Counted from the first letter of the stretch, positions 53,536-63,354 are shown. The stretch: DNA of 64,000 nucleotides from Rhodoferax sp. PAMC 29310 (GCF_017948265.1 NZ_CP072852.1:744001-808000), one strand, 5' to 3'. A program made the numbers and translations. The notes: generated by a model not told the origin, from the sequence alone.

Positions 53536-54030
53536 TTAAACGGGTGTCGTTCGCTCGTAGGTCACAAAGCTGAAGCCCAAACCTGCAGCCGACACCTGTC
53601 GGTCACGGCTTGTTTCCACCCACTCTGCGCCCAACTCGGGGGCGAAGGCGTCGCCCTCAAAAGTGGCGTCAATCTCGGTAACGACTACTTTGGTGGCCAT
53701 TGGCAAGGCTTGCACATAAACCTCAGCGCCGCCAATGACCCAGACATCGCTGTCGGCGGGGCATTGCGAACAAGCTTCGGTCAATGTGCTGGCGCGCAGG
53801 GCGCCGTCTGCCTGCCAGGCAGGCTGGCGGCTGAGCACAATGTTCAAGCGACCCGGCAGGGGTCGAAAACGGGGGGGCAATGAGTCCCATGTTTTTCGGC
53901 CCATGATGACGGGGCAACCCAGAGTCTGGCGTTTGAAGTGCGCCAGGTCTTCGGGCAAATGCCAGGGCATGGCGTTGTTCAGGCCGATGACACCGTTGGC
54001 GGTTCGGGCGAAAATCAGGTTCAGTTTCAT
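53536..54030 (-). CDS. folA: Dihydrofolate reductase
   Basis: NADPH-dependent reduction of dihydrofolate to tetrahydrofolate; 164 aa, normal length. Motifs: NGVIGLNNAMPWHLPEDLAHFK with the catalytic acidic residue, GRKTWDSLP, VIGGAEVY with the NADPH-binding glycines. Its ATG at 54030 overlaps the end of the transporter gene by 4 bp. ThyA makes dihydrofolate and FolA recycles it, so thyA-transporter-folA form a logical folate operon. Confidence 0.97.
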   Translation of the reverse strand: MKLNLIFARTANGVIGLNNAMPWHLPEDLAHFKRQTLGCPVIMGRKTWDSLPPRFRPLPGRLNIVLSRQPAWQADGALRASTLTEACSQCPADSDVWVIGGAEVYVQALPMATKVVVTEIDATFEGDAFAPELGAEWVETSRDRQVSAAGLGFSFVTYERTTPV

Positions 54031-54914
54031 GGCGTTGGGGCCCGGGTTCGGCTGGGTAAAAGCACGGCTGCAATGGCACTCATCACAAAGATCATGGCGA
54101 CGTAATCCTGCCACAGCGGCCACTCACCCATAATCAGCGTGGCCGACAAGGTGCCCACCATGGGCACAGCCATGATACTCATGGCGCTAGTGGCCGGCGG
54201 CAGGTTGCGGGCCAGGCCGGCCCAGATGATCTGGGCAAAACCGTAGTTAAAGATAACGCCATAGGCCAGACTCAGCCACATGGGCTGCGAAAACTGCCAT
54301 TGGGGAAAAGGCTCACTCACCCAGGCCACGACCCACAACAGCGCGCTGGTCAACAGCATCATCCAGACAATCAGAGTCTCGACGGGCAGGGTAAGCCGGG
54401 CCCGGCGCATCATCAAGGTGCCAATCGCCCACAGCACGGCAGCGATTTCCATCCAGGCAATGCCCAAGGGGCGCCCCGCCAGCGCAGTAAACTCTTGAGA
54501 AATCAAAAGGGCAATCGCCAGACCCACAGCGGCGGCGGCAAAGGCCACCCGGCGTGTGAGTCGCTCGCCTAAAAACAAAACGCCGATCAGCACGGTCCAA
54601 ATGGGCATGGTAAAGCCCAGGATGGCGGCCCGCCCCGATGCGAGCTCCTTGACGCCCAAAATCGACACCGCGTGCCAGCCGAGCATATTGGGCAATGCCA
54701 GCGTCACGATGGATTTCCACTCGCTGCCTTGGGGCAGCATGCGCAAACCTCTCAGGCGGTAATAGATGAACAACCACAACGCACCGCCCGACATGGTGAC
54801 CGCGCGGAAATACATCGGGGTCAGTTCGCTCAGTGAGAGCTTCATCATGGGCCAGTTCACCCCCCACATCAGCGTGAGGGCCAGCAGGGAAATCAGCTGG
54901 GGGCGGGTGATCAC
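54027..54914 (-). CDS. EamA-family (drug/metabolite transporter) permease
   Basis: Inner-membrane transporter of 295 aa, with about ten TM helices in two EamA repeats (about 8-135 and 150-285). It starts at GTG 54914, which overlaps the thyA stop by 4 bp (GTGA), and its end overlaps the folA start by 4 bp. It is therefore translationally coupled to both. Substrate unknown; the position inside a thymidylate/folate operon hints at nucleoside, folate or antifolate export but nothing in the sequence proves it. Confidence 0.9.
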   Translation of the reverse strand: MITRPQLISLLALTLMWGVNWPMMKLSLSELTPMYFRAVTMSGGALWLFIYYRLRGLRMLPQGSEWKSIVTLALPNMLGWHAVSILGVKELASGRAAILGFTMPIWTVLIGVLFLGERLTRRVAFAAAAVGLAIALLISQEFTALAGRPLGIAWMEIAAVLWAIGTLMMRRARLTLPVETLIVWMMLLTSALLWVVAWVSEPFPQWQFSQPMWLSLAYGVIFNYGFAQIIWAGLARNLPPATSAMSIMAVPMVGTLSATLIMGEWPLWQDYVAMIFVMSAIAAVLLPSRTRAPTP

Positions 54915-55735
54915 ACGGCCACCGGGGCCTTAATGGCAGGGTGGCACTCATAGCCCATCACTTCAAAATCTTCGTACTCGTAGTCAAAGATAGAGGCAGG
55001 GCGGCGTTTGATGTTCAGTGTTGGGTAGGCCATGGGCGCCCGGCTGAGTTGTAGCGCGACCTGCTCCTCATGGTTGCTGTAAATGTGACAGTCGCCGCCC
55101 GTCCAAATGAAGTCGCCCACGGCCAGATCACACTGCTGCGCCATCATGTGGGTGAGCAAGGCGTAGCTGGCAATGTTGAAGGGTACACCCAGAAAAATGT
55201 CGGCACTGCGCTGGTAAAGCTGGCAACTCAGCTTGCCATCTGCCACGTAGAACTGGAAGAACGCGTGGCACGGCATGAGCGCCATTTTGTCCAGCTCGGC
55301 CACGTTCCAGGCACTGACGATGATGCGGCGCGAGTCGGGGTTGCTTTTCAGGGTTTTGATGACCTCGGCGATCTGATCAATTTGGCCGCCGTCTGGCGTG
55401 GGCCAGCTGCGCCATTGAACGCCATAAACCGGTCCCAAATCGCCATCGGGGCGGGCCCATTCGTCCCAAATGCTCACGCCGCGCTCTTTTAACCAGTTGT
55501 TGTTGCTGGACCCTGTGAGAAACCACAGCAACTCTTGAATGATGGAGCGCAGGTGCACCTTTTTGGTGGTCACCAGTGGAAAGCCTTCATTCAAGTCAAA
55601 ACGCATCTGGTGGCCAAACACGCTCTTGGTGCCTGTGCCAGTGCGGTCGGCTTTGAGGACGCCATGCGTGTCCACATGGCGCATGAAATCTTCGTACTGG
55701 CTGCGAATGGGGTGGGCTGCTGGGGTGTTTGACAT
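54911..55735 (-). CDS. thyA: Thymidylate synthase
   Basis: Methylates dUMP to dTMP with methylene-THF, producing dihydrofolate. It is 274 aa. Motifs: [18 protein letters not shown] near the start, and nucleophile Cys156 in [11 protein letters not shown]; the folate-side segment is [15 protein letters not shown] and the dUMP-binding GDCHIYSNH is present. First gene of the coupled thyA-EamA-folA set. No strong ribosome site before ATG 55735. Confidence 0.97.
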   Translation of the reverse strand: MSNTPAAHPIRSQYEDFMRHVDTHGVLKADRTGTGTKSVFGHQMRFDLNEGFPLVTTKKVHLRSIIQELLWFLTGSSNNNWLKERGVSIWDEWARPDGDLGPVYGVQWRSWPTPDGGQIDQIAEVIKTLKSNPDSRRIIVSAWNVAELDKMALMPCHAFFQFYVADGKLSCQLYQRSADIFLGVPFNIASYALLTHMMAQQCDLAVGDFIWTGGDCHIYSNHEEQVALQLSRAPMAYPTLNIKRRPASIFDYEYEDFEVMGYECHPAIKAPVAV

Positions 55736-55785
55736 CTTGAGTTAGCGCGGAAAACAGCCGACCATTCTAGTAGCCGATAGGGGAA

Positions 55786-56949
55786 TTAAGTCTGTTGGTC
55801 CAGGGGGCGGGTGACTGCCAACAGAAGTAGCAACAAGACCACCACGACCGGCATCACCCAAACCAGTCCCGCATAGGTGGCCAGCACGCCAAAGGCGGCC
55901 GGCATGAAGGAACCTCCCACGTAAGAAAACATCAGTTGGCGGCCAATCACCCGGCGCGCCGTGAGCGGCGGGAAGCGTCGGGCGGTCTCGTGCATTAGCG
56001 AGGGGTAAACCGGCGCGCATCCCAGGCCCATCAGCATCAGACCAAACAACGAAACAGGCGGCGGCAACACCGGAATGGCAAAAAGCGTGGCGCCCGCCAC
56101 AGCGGTGCAAAGACCGACTCGAACCAAGTGTCGGTTGCCCAGCCGGTTTGCCACCACGCCGATGCCAAAACGACCAGCGGTGATGGATGCAAAAAACAGC
56201 GACACCCACACGCCAGCCGTCAGCGCATCCAGTTGGCGCGACGTGATCAGAATACTGGCGGCCCACAGGGCCGTGCCCACTTCGGCAGCGACATACAGGA
56301 GGAAGGTGAGGGGCGCCAGCCATAACGCCCACGGATTGATGGGTTTGAAGCCGGCCAGCGCACTACTCTGTTCTGTGTCGTCGCTGGATTCTCCAGGGCT
56401 TTCGCGCTTCCAAAGTGGCAGCGCCACACATAAAAGCGCGGCCAACGACAGTTGAACGAGACCTATGGTGCGGTAACCGCCAGTCCAGCCTACGTTGCTT
56501 GCCAAGGCCGAGCCCATGACGAATGGCCCCATGGTCGCGCCAAGGCCCCAAAAACCATGCAACCAGTTCATGTGTCGCGAGGAGTAGTGTTTGGCCACAA
56601 AGTGGTTCAACCCGGTATCAACGGCCCCTGCACCCAGCCCGAGCAGGGTGGCCAGCGCCAACAACCACCAAAACGAGGGCGCCCATGAAAACCCCAGCAG
56701 CGCCAACCCGGTTAGCAGGCCACTGAGCATGACGACCACGCCCGTGCCCCAGCGCGCGATGACGCGCCCGCTGAAGATCGCGGAAAAGGCGCCGCAGACT
56801 GTCATCACAATGGTGATCAGGCCTACCGCCGCGAGGGGCTGGCCAAAATCCGCCCGCATGGCCGGCCAGGCCACGCCCAGCACACCATCGGGCAAGCCCA
56901 GGCTCACAAAGGCGATATAGATGACGACGAGCAGCAGGAAATGCGCCAC
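55786..56949 (-). CDS. MFS transporter
   Basis: Twelve-TM major facilitator protein of 387 aa, starting at GTG 56949. Motif-A-like loop GRVIARWGTGVVVMLSGLL between TM2 and TM3; ARRFPPLTARRVIGRQLMFS in the second half. Family resemblance is to fucose-permease or FucP-like MFS sugar transporters, judged loosely from GLGAGAVDTGLNHFVAKHY. Substrate unknown. It ends 50 bp before thyA in the same direction. Confidence 0.9.
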   Translation of the reverse strand: MAHFLLLVVIYIAFVSLGLPDGVLGVAWPAMRADFGQPLAAVGLITIVMTVCGAFSAIFSGRVIARWGTGVVVMLSGLLTGLALLGFSWAPSFWWLLALATLLGLGAGAVDTGLNHFVAKHYSSRHMNWLHGFWGLGATMGPFVMGSALASNVGWTGGYRTIGLVQLSLAALLCVALPLWKRESPGESSDDTEQSSALAGFKPINPWALWLAPLTFLLYVAAEVGTALWAASILITSRQLDALTAGVWVSLFFASITAGRFGIGVVANRLGNRHLVRVGLCTAVAGATLFAIPVLPPPVSLFGLMLMGLGCAPVYPSLMHETARRFPPLTARRVIGRQLMFSYVGGSFMPAAFGVLATYAGLVWVMPVVVVLLLLLLAVTRPLDQQT

Positions 56950-57013
56950 AGAGGTTTTCGGTGAGTTGGGCGGGACGCCGCCAGTGGTTGGGTGGCCACT
57001 GGCTGAACCCGGG

Positions 57014-58447
57014 TCAGGGGCGGATCACTCGCCCGGGGTTAAGCAGATTGTGCGGGTCCAGCCCCGCCTTGATGGCTCGCATGAGCTGCAATGCCACGGG
57101 TGACTTGTAATGCGTGAGGTGGTCCACCTTGAGACTGCCCACGCCGTGCTCGGCAGAGATGGAGCCATTGAAGCGAGTCACCGAATCAAACACCAGCGTG
57201 TTGACCTGCTCCTCCTGTGTTCTGAGGAAGGCCGCGGCGTCCACCCCAACCGGTGCTTGCACGTTGTAATGCAGGTTGCCGTCGCCCAAATGTCCAAAAT
57301 TGACCAGCCGCACGCCGGGAAAAGCGGCTTCGAGCAAAGCGTCGGTCGCCGTCACGAACTCCGGGATGGCGGACACGGGTAATGAAATGTCGTGTTTGAT
57401 GTTCAGGCCCTCTTTGGATTGGGCCAGGGGAATGCTCTCGCGAATGTGCCAAAGCTGCTTGGCCTGCGTCAGGTTCTCGGCCACCACGGCGTCTGTGACG
57501 CACCCCGACTCCAGAGCCGTTTCCAGCAGTTGCTCAAACAAGGCCCGGGCATGCGCCTCGGATTCGTGGTCGGAGTTTTCCAGCAGGACGCAAAACGCAG
57601 ATGTTTGTTGAAATGGCACCCGCATGTCGGGAAAGTGCTTGCTCACCAAGCTCAGTGCGAACTGCCCCATCACCTCAAAACCAGTGAGTCCGGCACTCAA
57701 GTGTCGGTGCGCCAGGCCCAGCAACTGCACCGCCGCTGCCAAAGAGGGCACAGCAGCCCATGCGGTGAGGCGGGCGCAGGGCAGGGGGTAAACCTTGAGC
57801 GTGGCCGCTGTGATGATGCCCAATGTGCCTTCCGAGCCAATGAACAAGTCACGCAGGTCATAGCCGGTATTGTCTTTGCGCAGTCCCGAGAGGCCGTGCC
57901 ACACCTCGCCTTGCGCTGTTACCACTTCAAGCCCTAGGCACAACTCGCGGGTGTTCCCGTAGCGCAGCACCTGCGTGCCGCCGGCGTTGGTGCTCAGGTT
58001 GCCACCGATGGTGCAGGTGCCTTCGGCCGCCAGACTGAGCGGAAACAACAGCTTAGCAGCTTGGGCCTGCTCTTGCAGCTTTTGCAGGATGCAGCCGGCC
58101 TCGACCGTGACGGTCAGGTTGTCAGCGTCCAGGCGGCGTACCGCATTCATGCGCTGCAGGCTGAGTACGATTTGTTGCCCTGTGGTGTCGGGCGTGGAAC
58201 CGACCACCAAGCCAGTGTTTCCGCCTTGCGGCACCAGGCTCAAACCGCAGCCGCGGTGTTGACTCAGGTGCGCGGCGCATGCTTTCACCACCTGGGCGAC
58301 TTCGTCGGTTGAACCGGGGCGAACCACGGCCAGCGCCTTGCCACGACTGCGTTGGCGCCAATCTTGCTCCCACGCGCTCAGATCGCCCTCAGTCAGGACA
58401 TGGGCAGCACCCACAATGCGGGTGAGTTCAGTCAGCAGGGTTTGCAT
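57014..58447 (-). CDS. FAD-binding oxidase, GlcD/D-2-hydroxy acid dehydrogenase type
   Basis: Flavoprotein of 477 aa. FAD-binding type 4 domain (about 35-220) with VPQGGNTGLVVGSTPD and GGNLSTNAGG. C-terminal FAD-oxidase domain with FGHLGDGNLHYNV and SAEHGVGSLK. Matches D-lactate, D-2-hydroxyglutarate and glycolate dehydrogenases, which cannot be told apart here. No iron-sulfur partner gene follows, so it is not a glcDEF set. Its start overlaps the end of the DUF2069 gene by 20 bp. Confidence 0.92.
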   Translation of the reverse strand: MQTLLTELTRIVGAAHVLTEGDLSAWEQDWRQRSRGKALAVVRPGSTDEVAQVVKACAAHLSQHRGCGLSLVPQGGNTGLVVGSTPDTTGQQIVLSLQRMNAVRRLDADNLTVTVEAGCILQKLQEQAQAAKLLFPLSLAAEGTCTIGGNLSTNAGGTQVLRYGNTRELCLGLEVVTAQGEVWHGLSGLRKDNTGYDLRDLFIGSEGTLGIITAATLKVYPLPCARLTAWAAVPSLAAAVQLLGLAHRHLSAGLTGFEVMGQFALSLVSKHFPDMRVPFQQTSAFCVLLENSDHESEAHARALFEQLLETALESGCVTDAVVAENLTQAKQLWHIRESIPLAQSKEGLNIKHDISLPVSAIPEFVTATDALLEAAFPGVRLVNFGHLGDGNLHYNVQAPVGVDAAAFLRTQEEQVNTLVFDSVTRFNGSISAEHGVGSLKVDHLTHYKSPVALQLMRAIKAGLDPHNLLNPGRVIRP

Positions 58448-58847
58448 GGTCAGTTTGGGCAGATTTGGCGTTTCTCAGGCGAAGGCGAACGTGCAGGGCG
58501 CAGGCGGTAAACAGTATCAGACACAACACCACTTCAATCATGGCCAGGTAATTGCCGGGCGCCCGGTCGCTATAGGCGCGAACCGCTCCTTCTGTGAAGT
58601 AGAGCCACACCAGCAAGCTGACCCAACGGTAGGTGTACATGCGGTTTTTGAGCAGCCCCACCAGTGGAAAGCAAAGCGGCAGCACCTTGAATGCAAGCAA
58701 AAAGCCACCGGGCCGTATCGGTGCGATCACCAGTTCCCAGGCAAGGCCCAGCACAATGAGACCCAGCAGGCTGCCCACGGCCAGTATTCGGGTGAGGGCC
58801 ACTTGGGGAGAAGGAATGTTTTGTTCGGGAGTGAGAGACGAGGTCAT
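58428..58847 (-). CDS. DUF2069 membrane protein
   Basis: Protein of 139 aa from ATG 58847 with four TM helices (ILAVGSLLGLIVLGLAWELV, GGFLLAFKVLPLCFPLVGLL, YRWVSLLVWLYFTEGAVRAY, YLAMIEVVLCLILFTACALHV). FTEG in the third helix is typical of DUF2069, a family of unknown function. It is divergent from the YihY gene with only about 20 bp between starts. The long in-frame extension upstream is antisense to yihY and not used. Confidence 0.88.
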   Translation of the reverse strand: MTSSLTPEQNIPSPQVALTRILAVGSLLGLIVLGLAWELVIAPIRPGGFLLAFKVLPLCFPLVGLLKNRMYTYRWVSLLVWLYFTEGAVRAYSDRAPGNYLAMIEVVLCLILFTACALHVRLRLRNAKSAQTDHANPAD

Positions 58848-58868
58848 TGGGGTGGCATCATAGCGGCC

Positions 58869-60107
58869 ATGAATTTCCCCACTCCGCCGACACTGACTTG
58901 GCCCCAGCGCCTGGAAGTCTTGTTGAGTGATTTGACCCATTTTCCGTGGCAAAGCACCGCGCAAACGCTTCGCGCCCGCTTTCGGGAGGACCGACTCGGG
59001 CTGACCGCGAGTAGCTTGACCTTCACGACCACCATTGCGCTGGTTCCATTTTTCACGGTCGCGCTGGCCGTGTTCACTGCCTTTCCCATGTTTGGCAAGT
59101 TTCAGCAGGTGTTGCACCAGTGGTTGCTGACCAGCCTGATCCCCGACAATATCGCGCGCCAAGTCCTGGGATACCTGACCCAGTTTGCCGGCCAGGCCAG
59201 CAAACTGGGGGCCGCAGGCGCTGTGATTTTGTTCACCTCGGCGCTGGCATTGATTTTGACGATTGACCGCACGCTCAACAGCATTTGGCGGGTGCGCAAA
59301 CCCCGTCATTTGGGACAACGGGTGCTGGTGTATTGGTCCGCCATGACGTTGGGACCCTTGTTGTTGGGGTTTAGTTTGAGCCTGACCTCCTTTGCCCTGA
59401 CCGCGTCCAAAGGGGTGGTGGGCTTCATGCCCGGGGCTTATCAAGTGTTGCTTGACGGTTTGCAATTCGCCCTGGTGGCGGGCGGCATGGCCGCGCTTTA
59501 CCACTATGTTCCCAACACCCAGGTGAAGTGGGGCCACGCACTGTCAGGTGGCCTGTTTGTCTCCGCCGGATTTTTGCTGGCCAAGAAGGCGCTGTCTTTG
59601 TACTTGAGCAATGTGCCCACCTACTCGGTGGTCTACGGCACCTTTGCCACGGTGCCCATTTTGCTGATCTGGATCTATGTGGCCTGGGTGATTGTGTTGC
59701 TGGGCGCGGTGATTGCGGCCTATTTGCCCAGCCTGCTGTCCGGCGTGCCACCACGCGCCCGTTCTCATGGGTTTCAGTTTCAACTGGCGCTGGAGTCCTT
59801 GCAACAACTGGAGTCAGTCCGAGGAACTGCGGCCAAAGGGTTGCTCCTCCAAGACCTTGCCACGTTGCTGCGAGTGGACACCTTGCAGCTTGAACCCGTG
59901 CTGGAAACCTTGTGCGACCTGGACTGGACCGGCCGTCTGGACGAAGAGGATGCGGACCACACCTCTCGCTACATCTTGCTGGCGAATCCGGACACCACTT
60001 TGCTGGCGCCCTTGCTCAACATCTTGTTGTTGCACCAGGATGAAGTCACCCACAATTTATGGGAAAAAAGCCTGTGGCCCTCGTTGGTGCTGAGGGATGC
60101 ACTATAA
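58869..60107 (+). CDS. YihY/BrkB-family inner-membrane protein
   Basis: Protein of 412 aa from ATG 58869. Six TM helices in the first ~300 residues with the family words REDRLGLTASSLTFTTTIALVPFFTVAL, GTFATVPILLIWIYVAWVIVLLGAVIAAYLP. The C-terminal ~110 residues are a soluble domain. The BrkB family was once called ribonuclease BN, but that assignment is withdrawn; the role is unknown. A long upstream in-frame extension belongs to the antisense of the neighbouring gene. Confidence 0.92.
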   Translation: MNFPTPPTLTWPQRLEVLLSDLTHFPWQSTAQTLRARFREDRLGLTASSLTFTTTIALVPFFTVALAVFTAFPMFGKFQQVLHQWLLTSLIPDNIARQVLGYLTQFAGQASKLGAAGAVILFTSALALILTIDRTLNSIWRVRKPRHLGQRVLVYWSAMTLGPLLLGFSLSLTSFALTASKGVVGFMPGAYQVLLDGLQFALVAGGMAALYHYVPNTQVKWGHALSGGLFVSAGFLLAKKALSLYLSNVPTYSVVYGTFATVPILLIWIYVAWVIVLLGAVIAAYLPSLLSGVPPRARSHGFQFQLALESLQQLESVRGTAAKGLLLQDLATLLRVDTLQLEPVLETLCDLDWTGRLDEEDADHTSRYILLANPDTTLLAPLLNILLLHQDEVTHNLWEKSLWPSLVLRDAL

Positions 60108-60135
60108 ATTGAATAGCGTCTAAGGCATATTGGCC

Positions 60136-60155
60136 TGGGCGGGTTCACCCGCCCA
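60136..60155. terminator. Hairpin between convergent genes
   Basis: TGGGCGGG (60136-60143) pairs with CCCGCCCA (60148-60155) around a TTCA tetraloop, between the convergent stops of the YihY and hydrolase genes. There is no T tract, so termination would be weak or factor-assisted. Confidence 0.5.
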
Positions 60156-60163
60156 AGCGATGG

Positions 60164-60970
60164 TTACGGCTTCAAAAACTTCACCAAGGCCGCCAACATC
60201 GGTTCTGGCGTCTCATTCATCTGGTGATGGCCCCCCGGCAGTTGCACCACCTGCGCATTCTTGGCCAGCCTGATCAGGCCCTGAGCTGCCTTGGGATGCG
60301 CCATCTGGTCCATGCTGCCCAGCAAAAACAGCACCGGGCAGCTCACTTGAGCCATAGCTTCTTCGCCATGGGTGTAGCTGTCGCAAGCCAAAAACCCGGT
60401 GTGAAACAAGTTCACGCGGGTGTTGCTGGCCAGTACCCTGCGCCCCAGCGCCATGGACGCGCCGTATACCCAAGTGCCTGGCCCCAGCGCGGACGGCGGC
60501 GGTGCCAGCGTGGCGCGCGAAAACACATTCACCATCGTCAAGGCTTTCATGGGCTCGTTGAGCGAGTTGGCCAGCAAGGCCGGTGCCACCTTCATGGGGA
60601 AAGCGACGCCCACCAGCACCAGCTGAGTCACCCGTTCAGGCCCTCGTGCAGCGGTCTCCAGTGCGATCAATGACCCAAAGCTGTGGCCCACCAAGGCGGC
60701 TTGCTTGAGCCCGGCCGCGTCCATCAGCGCCAACACGAAGTCTGCAGCGGCTTCTACCGTGGCGGGTGGATCGCCCGCGCTGCGGCAGTGGCCCGGCAGA
60801 TCCAACGCCAGCACGTTCCAGCCGTGGTTGGCCAGGTAGCGGGTTTGCAGCGCCCAGACGCTGTGGTCATTCAAAACGCCGTGAATGAAGATTGCCGTGG
60901 GTTTGGCGGCGTCAAAGGCCTTGCCGCCGGTGTAGCAATAGGTGTCGTGTCCGTTAACGGTGATCTTCAT
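60164..60970 (-). CDS. Alpha/beta hydrolase
   Basis: Hydrolase of 268 aa. Nucleophile Ser97 in LVGHSFGS; catalytic Asp in LLGSMDQMAHP; His in LPGGHHQMNE near the end; oxyanion loop IFIHGVLNDHS. Such enzymes cleave esters, lactones or thioesters; no substrate is implied by the sequence. Its ATG overlaps the metY stop by 4 bp (60967-60970), so the two are coupled and a role in handling an O-acyl or sulfur compound related to homoserine is possible. Confidence 0.92.
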   Translation of the reverse strand: MKITVNGHDTYCYTGGKAFDAAKPTAIFIHGVLNDHSVWALQTRYLANHGWNVLALDLPGHCRSAGDPPATVEAAADFVLALMDAAGLKQAALVGHSFGSLIALETAARGPERVTQLVLVGVAFPMKVAPALLANSLNEPMKALTMVNVFSRATLAPPPSALGPGTWVYGASMALGRRVLASNTRVNLFHTGFLACDSYTHGEEAMAQVSCPVLFLLGSMDQMAHPKAAQGLIRLAKNAQVVQLPGGHHQMNETPEPMLAALVKFLKP

Positions 60971-62277
60971 GCGGCGCTCCCTGCGGCTTTTTCAGCGGCT
61001 TTGAGGGCGCGCTTCAAGTCGTCGATCAAATCGTCCGCGTCCTCCAGGCCGATGCTCAAGCGAATCGTGCCCTGCGTGATGCCACCCTGCACAAGCGCCT
61101 CGTCGCTCATGCGAAAGTGCGTGGTGCTCGCCGGGTGAATCACCAAGCTTCGGCAGTCGCCCACATTGGCCAAGTGGCTGAAGACCTTCAGCGCCTCAAC
61201 AAAGGCCTTGCCTTGCGCCCGGCTGCCTGCCAGGTCAAAGCTGAAGACTGAGCCCGCGCCGCGTGGCAGCAGCTTTTGCGCCAGTGCATGGCTGGGGTGG
61301 CTTTCCAACAGCGGGTGGCCGACGCGGGAAACAAAGGGCTGGCTGGCCAGAAACTCCACCACTTTCTGTGTGTTGCTCATGTGGCGCGCCATGCGAAGCG
61401 ACAGTGTCTCAATGCCTTGCAAAATCAGCCAGGCTGAGTGCGGGCTCAAACAGGCGCCAAAGTCACGCAAACCCTCGCGACGGGCACGCAGCAAAAAGGC
61501 GCCCACCGTGGATTCCTCGCTGAACACCATGTTGTGAAAGCCGTCATAGGGCTCGGTCAGCTCGGGAAATTTGCCTGACTTGTCCCAGTCAAAGCTACCC
61601 CCGTCCACCACCAGACCGCCGATGACTGTGCCATGCCCGCTCAAAAATTTGGTCGCTGAGTGATAGACCAAATCGGCGCCATGTTCGAACGGCTTGATCA
61701 GCCAGGGGGAGGTGAGGGTGGAGTCCACCAGCAGTGGCACGCCCGCTTCATGGGCAACGGCCGACACCGTGGCAATGTCCAGCACGTCCAGGCCAGGGTT
61801 GCCCACGGTTTCGCCAAAAAATAATTTGGTGTTGGGGCGAACCGCCGCGCGCCAGCCATCAATGTCACCGGGCTGCACAAACGTGGTTTCAATGCCAAAG
61901 CGGCGCAGCGTGTAGTGCAGCAGGTTTTGCGAGCCACCATACAGGGCGGTGGAGGCCACGATATGGCTGCCTGCGCCCATCAAGGTGGCAATGCTCAGGT
62001 GCAACGCGGCTTGCCCGCTGGCGGTGCTTATGGCGCCAATGCCGCCCTCCAGTGCCGAGATGCGCTGCTCCAGCACCGCATTGGTGGGGTTGCTGATGCG
62101 GGAGTACACATGGCCGGCCCGCTCCAGGTTGAAAAGGGCGGCGGCGTGGTCGCTGGACTCGAATACGAACGAGGTGGTGAGATGAATTGGCACCGCGCGG
62201 GCGCCCGTGGCGGGGTCGGGGGCTGCACCGGCATGCAGTGCCAGTGTGTCGAATCCGGGGTCTGAATAACCTGACAT
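60967..62277 (-). CDS. metY: O-acetylhomoserine sulfhydrylase/aminocarboxypropyltransferase
   Basis: PLP enzyme of 436 aa making homocysteine from O-acetylhomoserine and sulfide. The length and the N-terminal GFDTLALHAGAAPDPATGARAVPIHLTTSF are typical of MetY rather than MetB/MetC. The PLP lysine is Lys210 in YHSATKFLSGHGTVIGG; VYSRISNPTNAVLE and VDSTLTSPWL are also conserved. AGGAG precedes ATG 62277. No SAM or other riboswitch was recognised in the 130 bp upstream. Confidence 0.95.
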   Translation of the reverse strand: MSGYSDPGFDTLALHAGAAPDPATGARAVPIHLTTSFVFESSDHAAALFNLERAGHVYSRISNPTNAVLEQRISALEGGIGAISTASGQAALHLSIATLMGAGSHIVASTALYGGSQNLLHYTLRRFGIETTFVQPGDIDGWRAAVRPNTKLFFGETVGNPGLDVLDIATVSAVAHEAGVPLLVDSTLTSPWLIKPFEHGADLVYHSATKFLSGHGTVIGGLVVDGGSFDWDKSGKFPELTEPYDGFHNMVFSEESTVGAFLLRARREGLRDFGACLSPHSAWLILQGIETLSLRMARHMSNTQKVVEFLASQPFVSRVGHPLLESHPSHALAQKLLPRGAGSVFSFDLAGSRAQGKAFVEALKVFSHLANVGDCRSLVIHPASTTHFRMSDEALVQGGITQGTIRLSIGLEDADDLIDDLKRALKAAEKAAGSAA

Positions 62278-62410
62278 GACGCTCCTATTTGAGTTTTTGA
62301 ATCCGTCTTTAGGCCTGCTCCTCAGGATGCGGGCGCGAATAGCGACTTATTGTGGGCTATATTTGGCCAAAGACAGGTGAGTGGCCGGTCATAAACGATA
62401 CATGAGGTGA

Positions 62411-62872
62411 ATGATGAAAGTCAGCGATATTCTGCGTGTCAAGGGTGGCACGCTTTTCACGGCCAAGCCGGAAGACACGCTGGCCGACGCGGCCCAGTTG
62501 ATGGCAGAGAAAGACATCGGCTCCCTAGTTGTTATCTCCAACGGACTGGTCGTGGGCATGCTCACTTTTCGGGAGGTCATTCAGGCGATCGTGAAAAACG
62601 GTGGCTCGTTTGGTACCACCACCGTTTATCGCGCCATGGACTCGGGTCCCCTGATTTGCACCATGGAAACCGAAATGGACGAAGTGCGCCGCATGATGCT
62701 GGATCGCCACGCCCGTTACATGCCAGTCATCAATAAAAGCATGCTCATGGGCGTGATCAGTTTCTACGACGTGGCCCGCACTGTGGTTGAGAGCCAAAAT
62801 TTTGAGAACCAGATGCTCAAAGCTTATATCCGCGATTGGCCCGAAGGCGACGGACCCGTCAAGCAGGCGTAA
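62411..62872 (+). CDS. CBS-domain pair protein
   Basis: Protein of 153 aa consisting of two CBS domains (about 4-65 and 72-135): DTLADAAQLMAEKDIGSLVVI and MDEVRRMMLDRHARYMPVINKS. CBS pairs bind adenine nucleotides and regulate partners. No attached catalytic domain. Tandem ATG at 62411 and 62414 make either possible as start, with GAGGTGA as ribosome site. It is divergent from metY, and a link to methionine metabolism is only positional. Confidence 0.92.
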   Translation: MMKVSDILRVKGGTLFTAKPEDTLADAAQLMAEKDIGSLVVISNGLVVGMLTFREVIQAIVKNGGSFGTTTVYRAMDSGPLICTMETEMDEVRRMMLDRHARYMPVINKSMLMGVISFYDVARTVVESQNFENQMLKAYIRDWPEGDGPVKQA

Positions 62873-62931
62873 GCGCCACTGCGTTTATTTGACGCTAGCG
62901 CGTCAATGCACCGACGCCGGAATTTTGGAGT

Positions 62932-63354
62932 TCAGACCCAGGGCGTGGGGGCGGGAACAGCACACACAGGCTCCACATCCACTGACTTGAAGTCAGCCGG
63001 CGAGACGATTTCCAGGTACTCCATGTCGGGCGAATAGTCAAAAAGGAAGTGGCGTATGCCCGGGCGCTGGTGCACGACGTCGCCGGCTTGTACCAAGGTT
63101 TCCTTGTCTTCATACATGAACTTTGCCCATCCCTTGGTCATGATCACGATTTGAAAATCTGCCTCGTGACGGTGCCAACCCGTGCCCACTTCTGGTGCCA
63201 TGTTGGCTTTGACTAGGTGGGCAATGACCTTGCCGTTGGTCGCCTCGGCAATGCCAAGATCGCGGTATAAAAAGAAATCCCGAAGTCCGTCCGGCGCGAA
63301 CGAGGTGTCACCGGGTTTCACGTGGGAAAACTGGGTTGAGGTGTTGTCTGGCAT
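62932..63354 (-). CDS. Cupin-domain protein
   Basis: Protein of 140 aa from ATG 63354, with AAGGAA 8 bp upstream. The cupin core holds the metal motif GTGWHRHEADFQIVIMTKGWAKF and the second part VVHQRPGIRHFLFDYS. Cupins of this size bind a metal and small ligand; it may be an isomerase, dioxygenase or a storage/sensor protein. Function unknown. It is convergent with the CBS gene and divergent from aroC. Confidence 0.85.
   Translation of the reverse strand: MPDNTSTQFSHVKPGDTSFAPDGLRDFFLYRDLGIAEATNGKVIAHLVKANMAPEVGTGWHRHEADFQIVIMTKGWAKFMYEDKETLVQAGDVVHQRPGIRHFLFDYSPDMEYLEIVSPADFKSVDVEPVCAVPAPTPWV

Noticed and set aside
62278..62410. SAM or other riboswitch before metY
   Set aside because: The sequence lacks the conserved cores of known SAM riboswitches and the spacer is shared with the divergent CBS gene.
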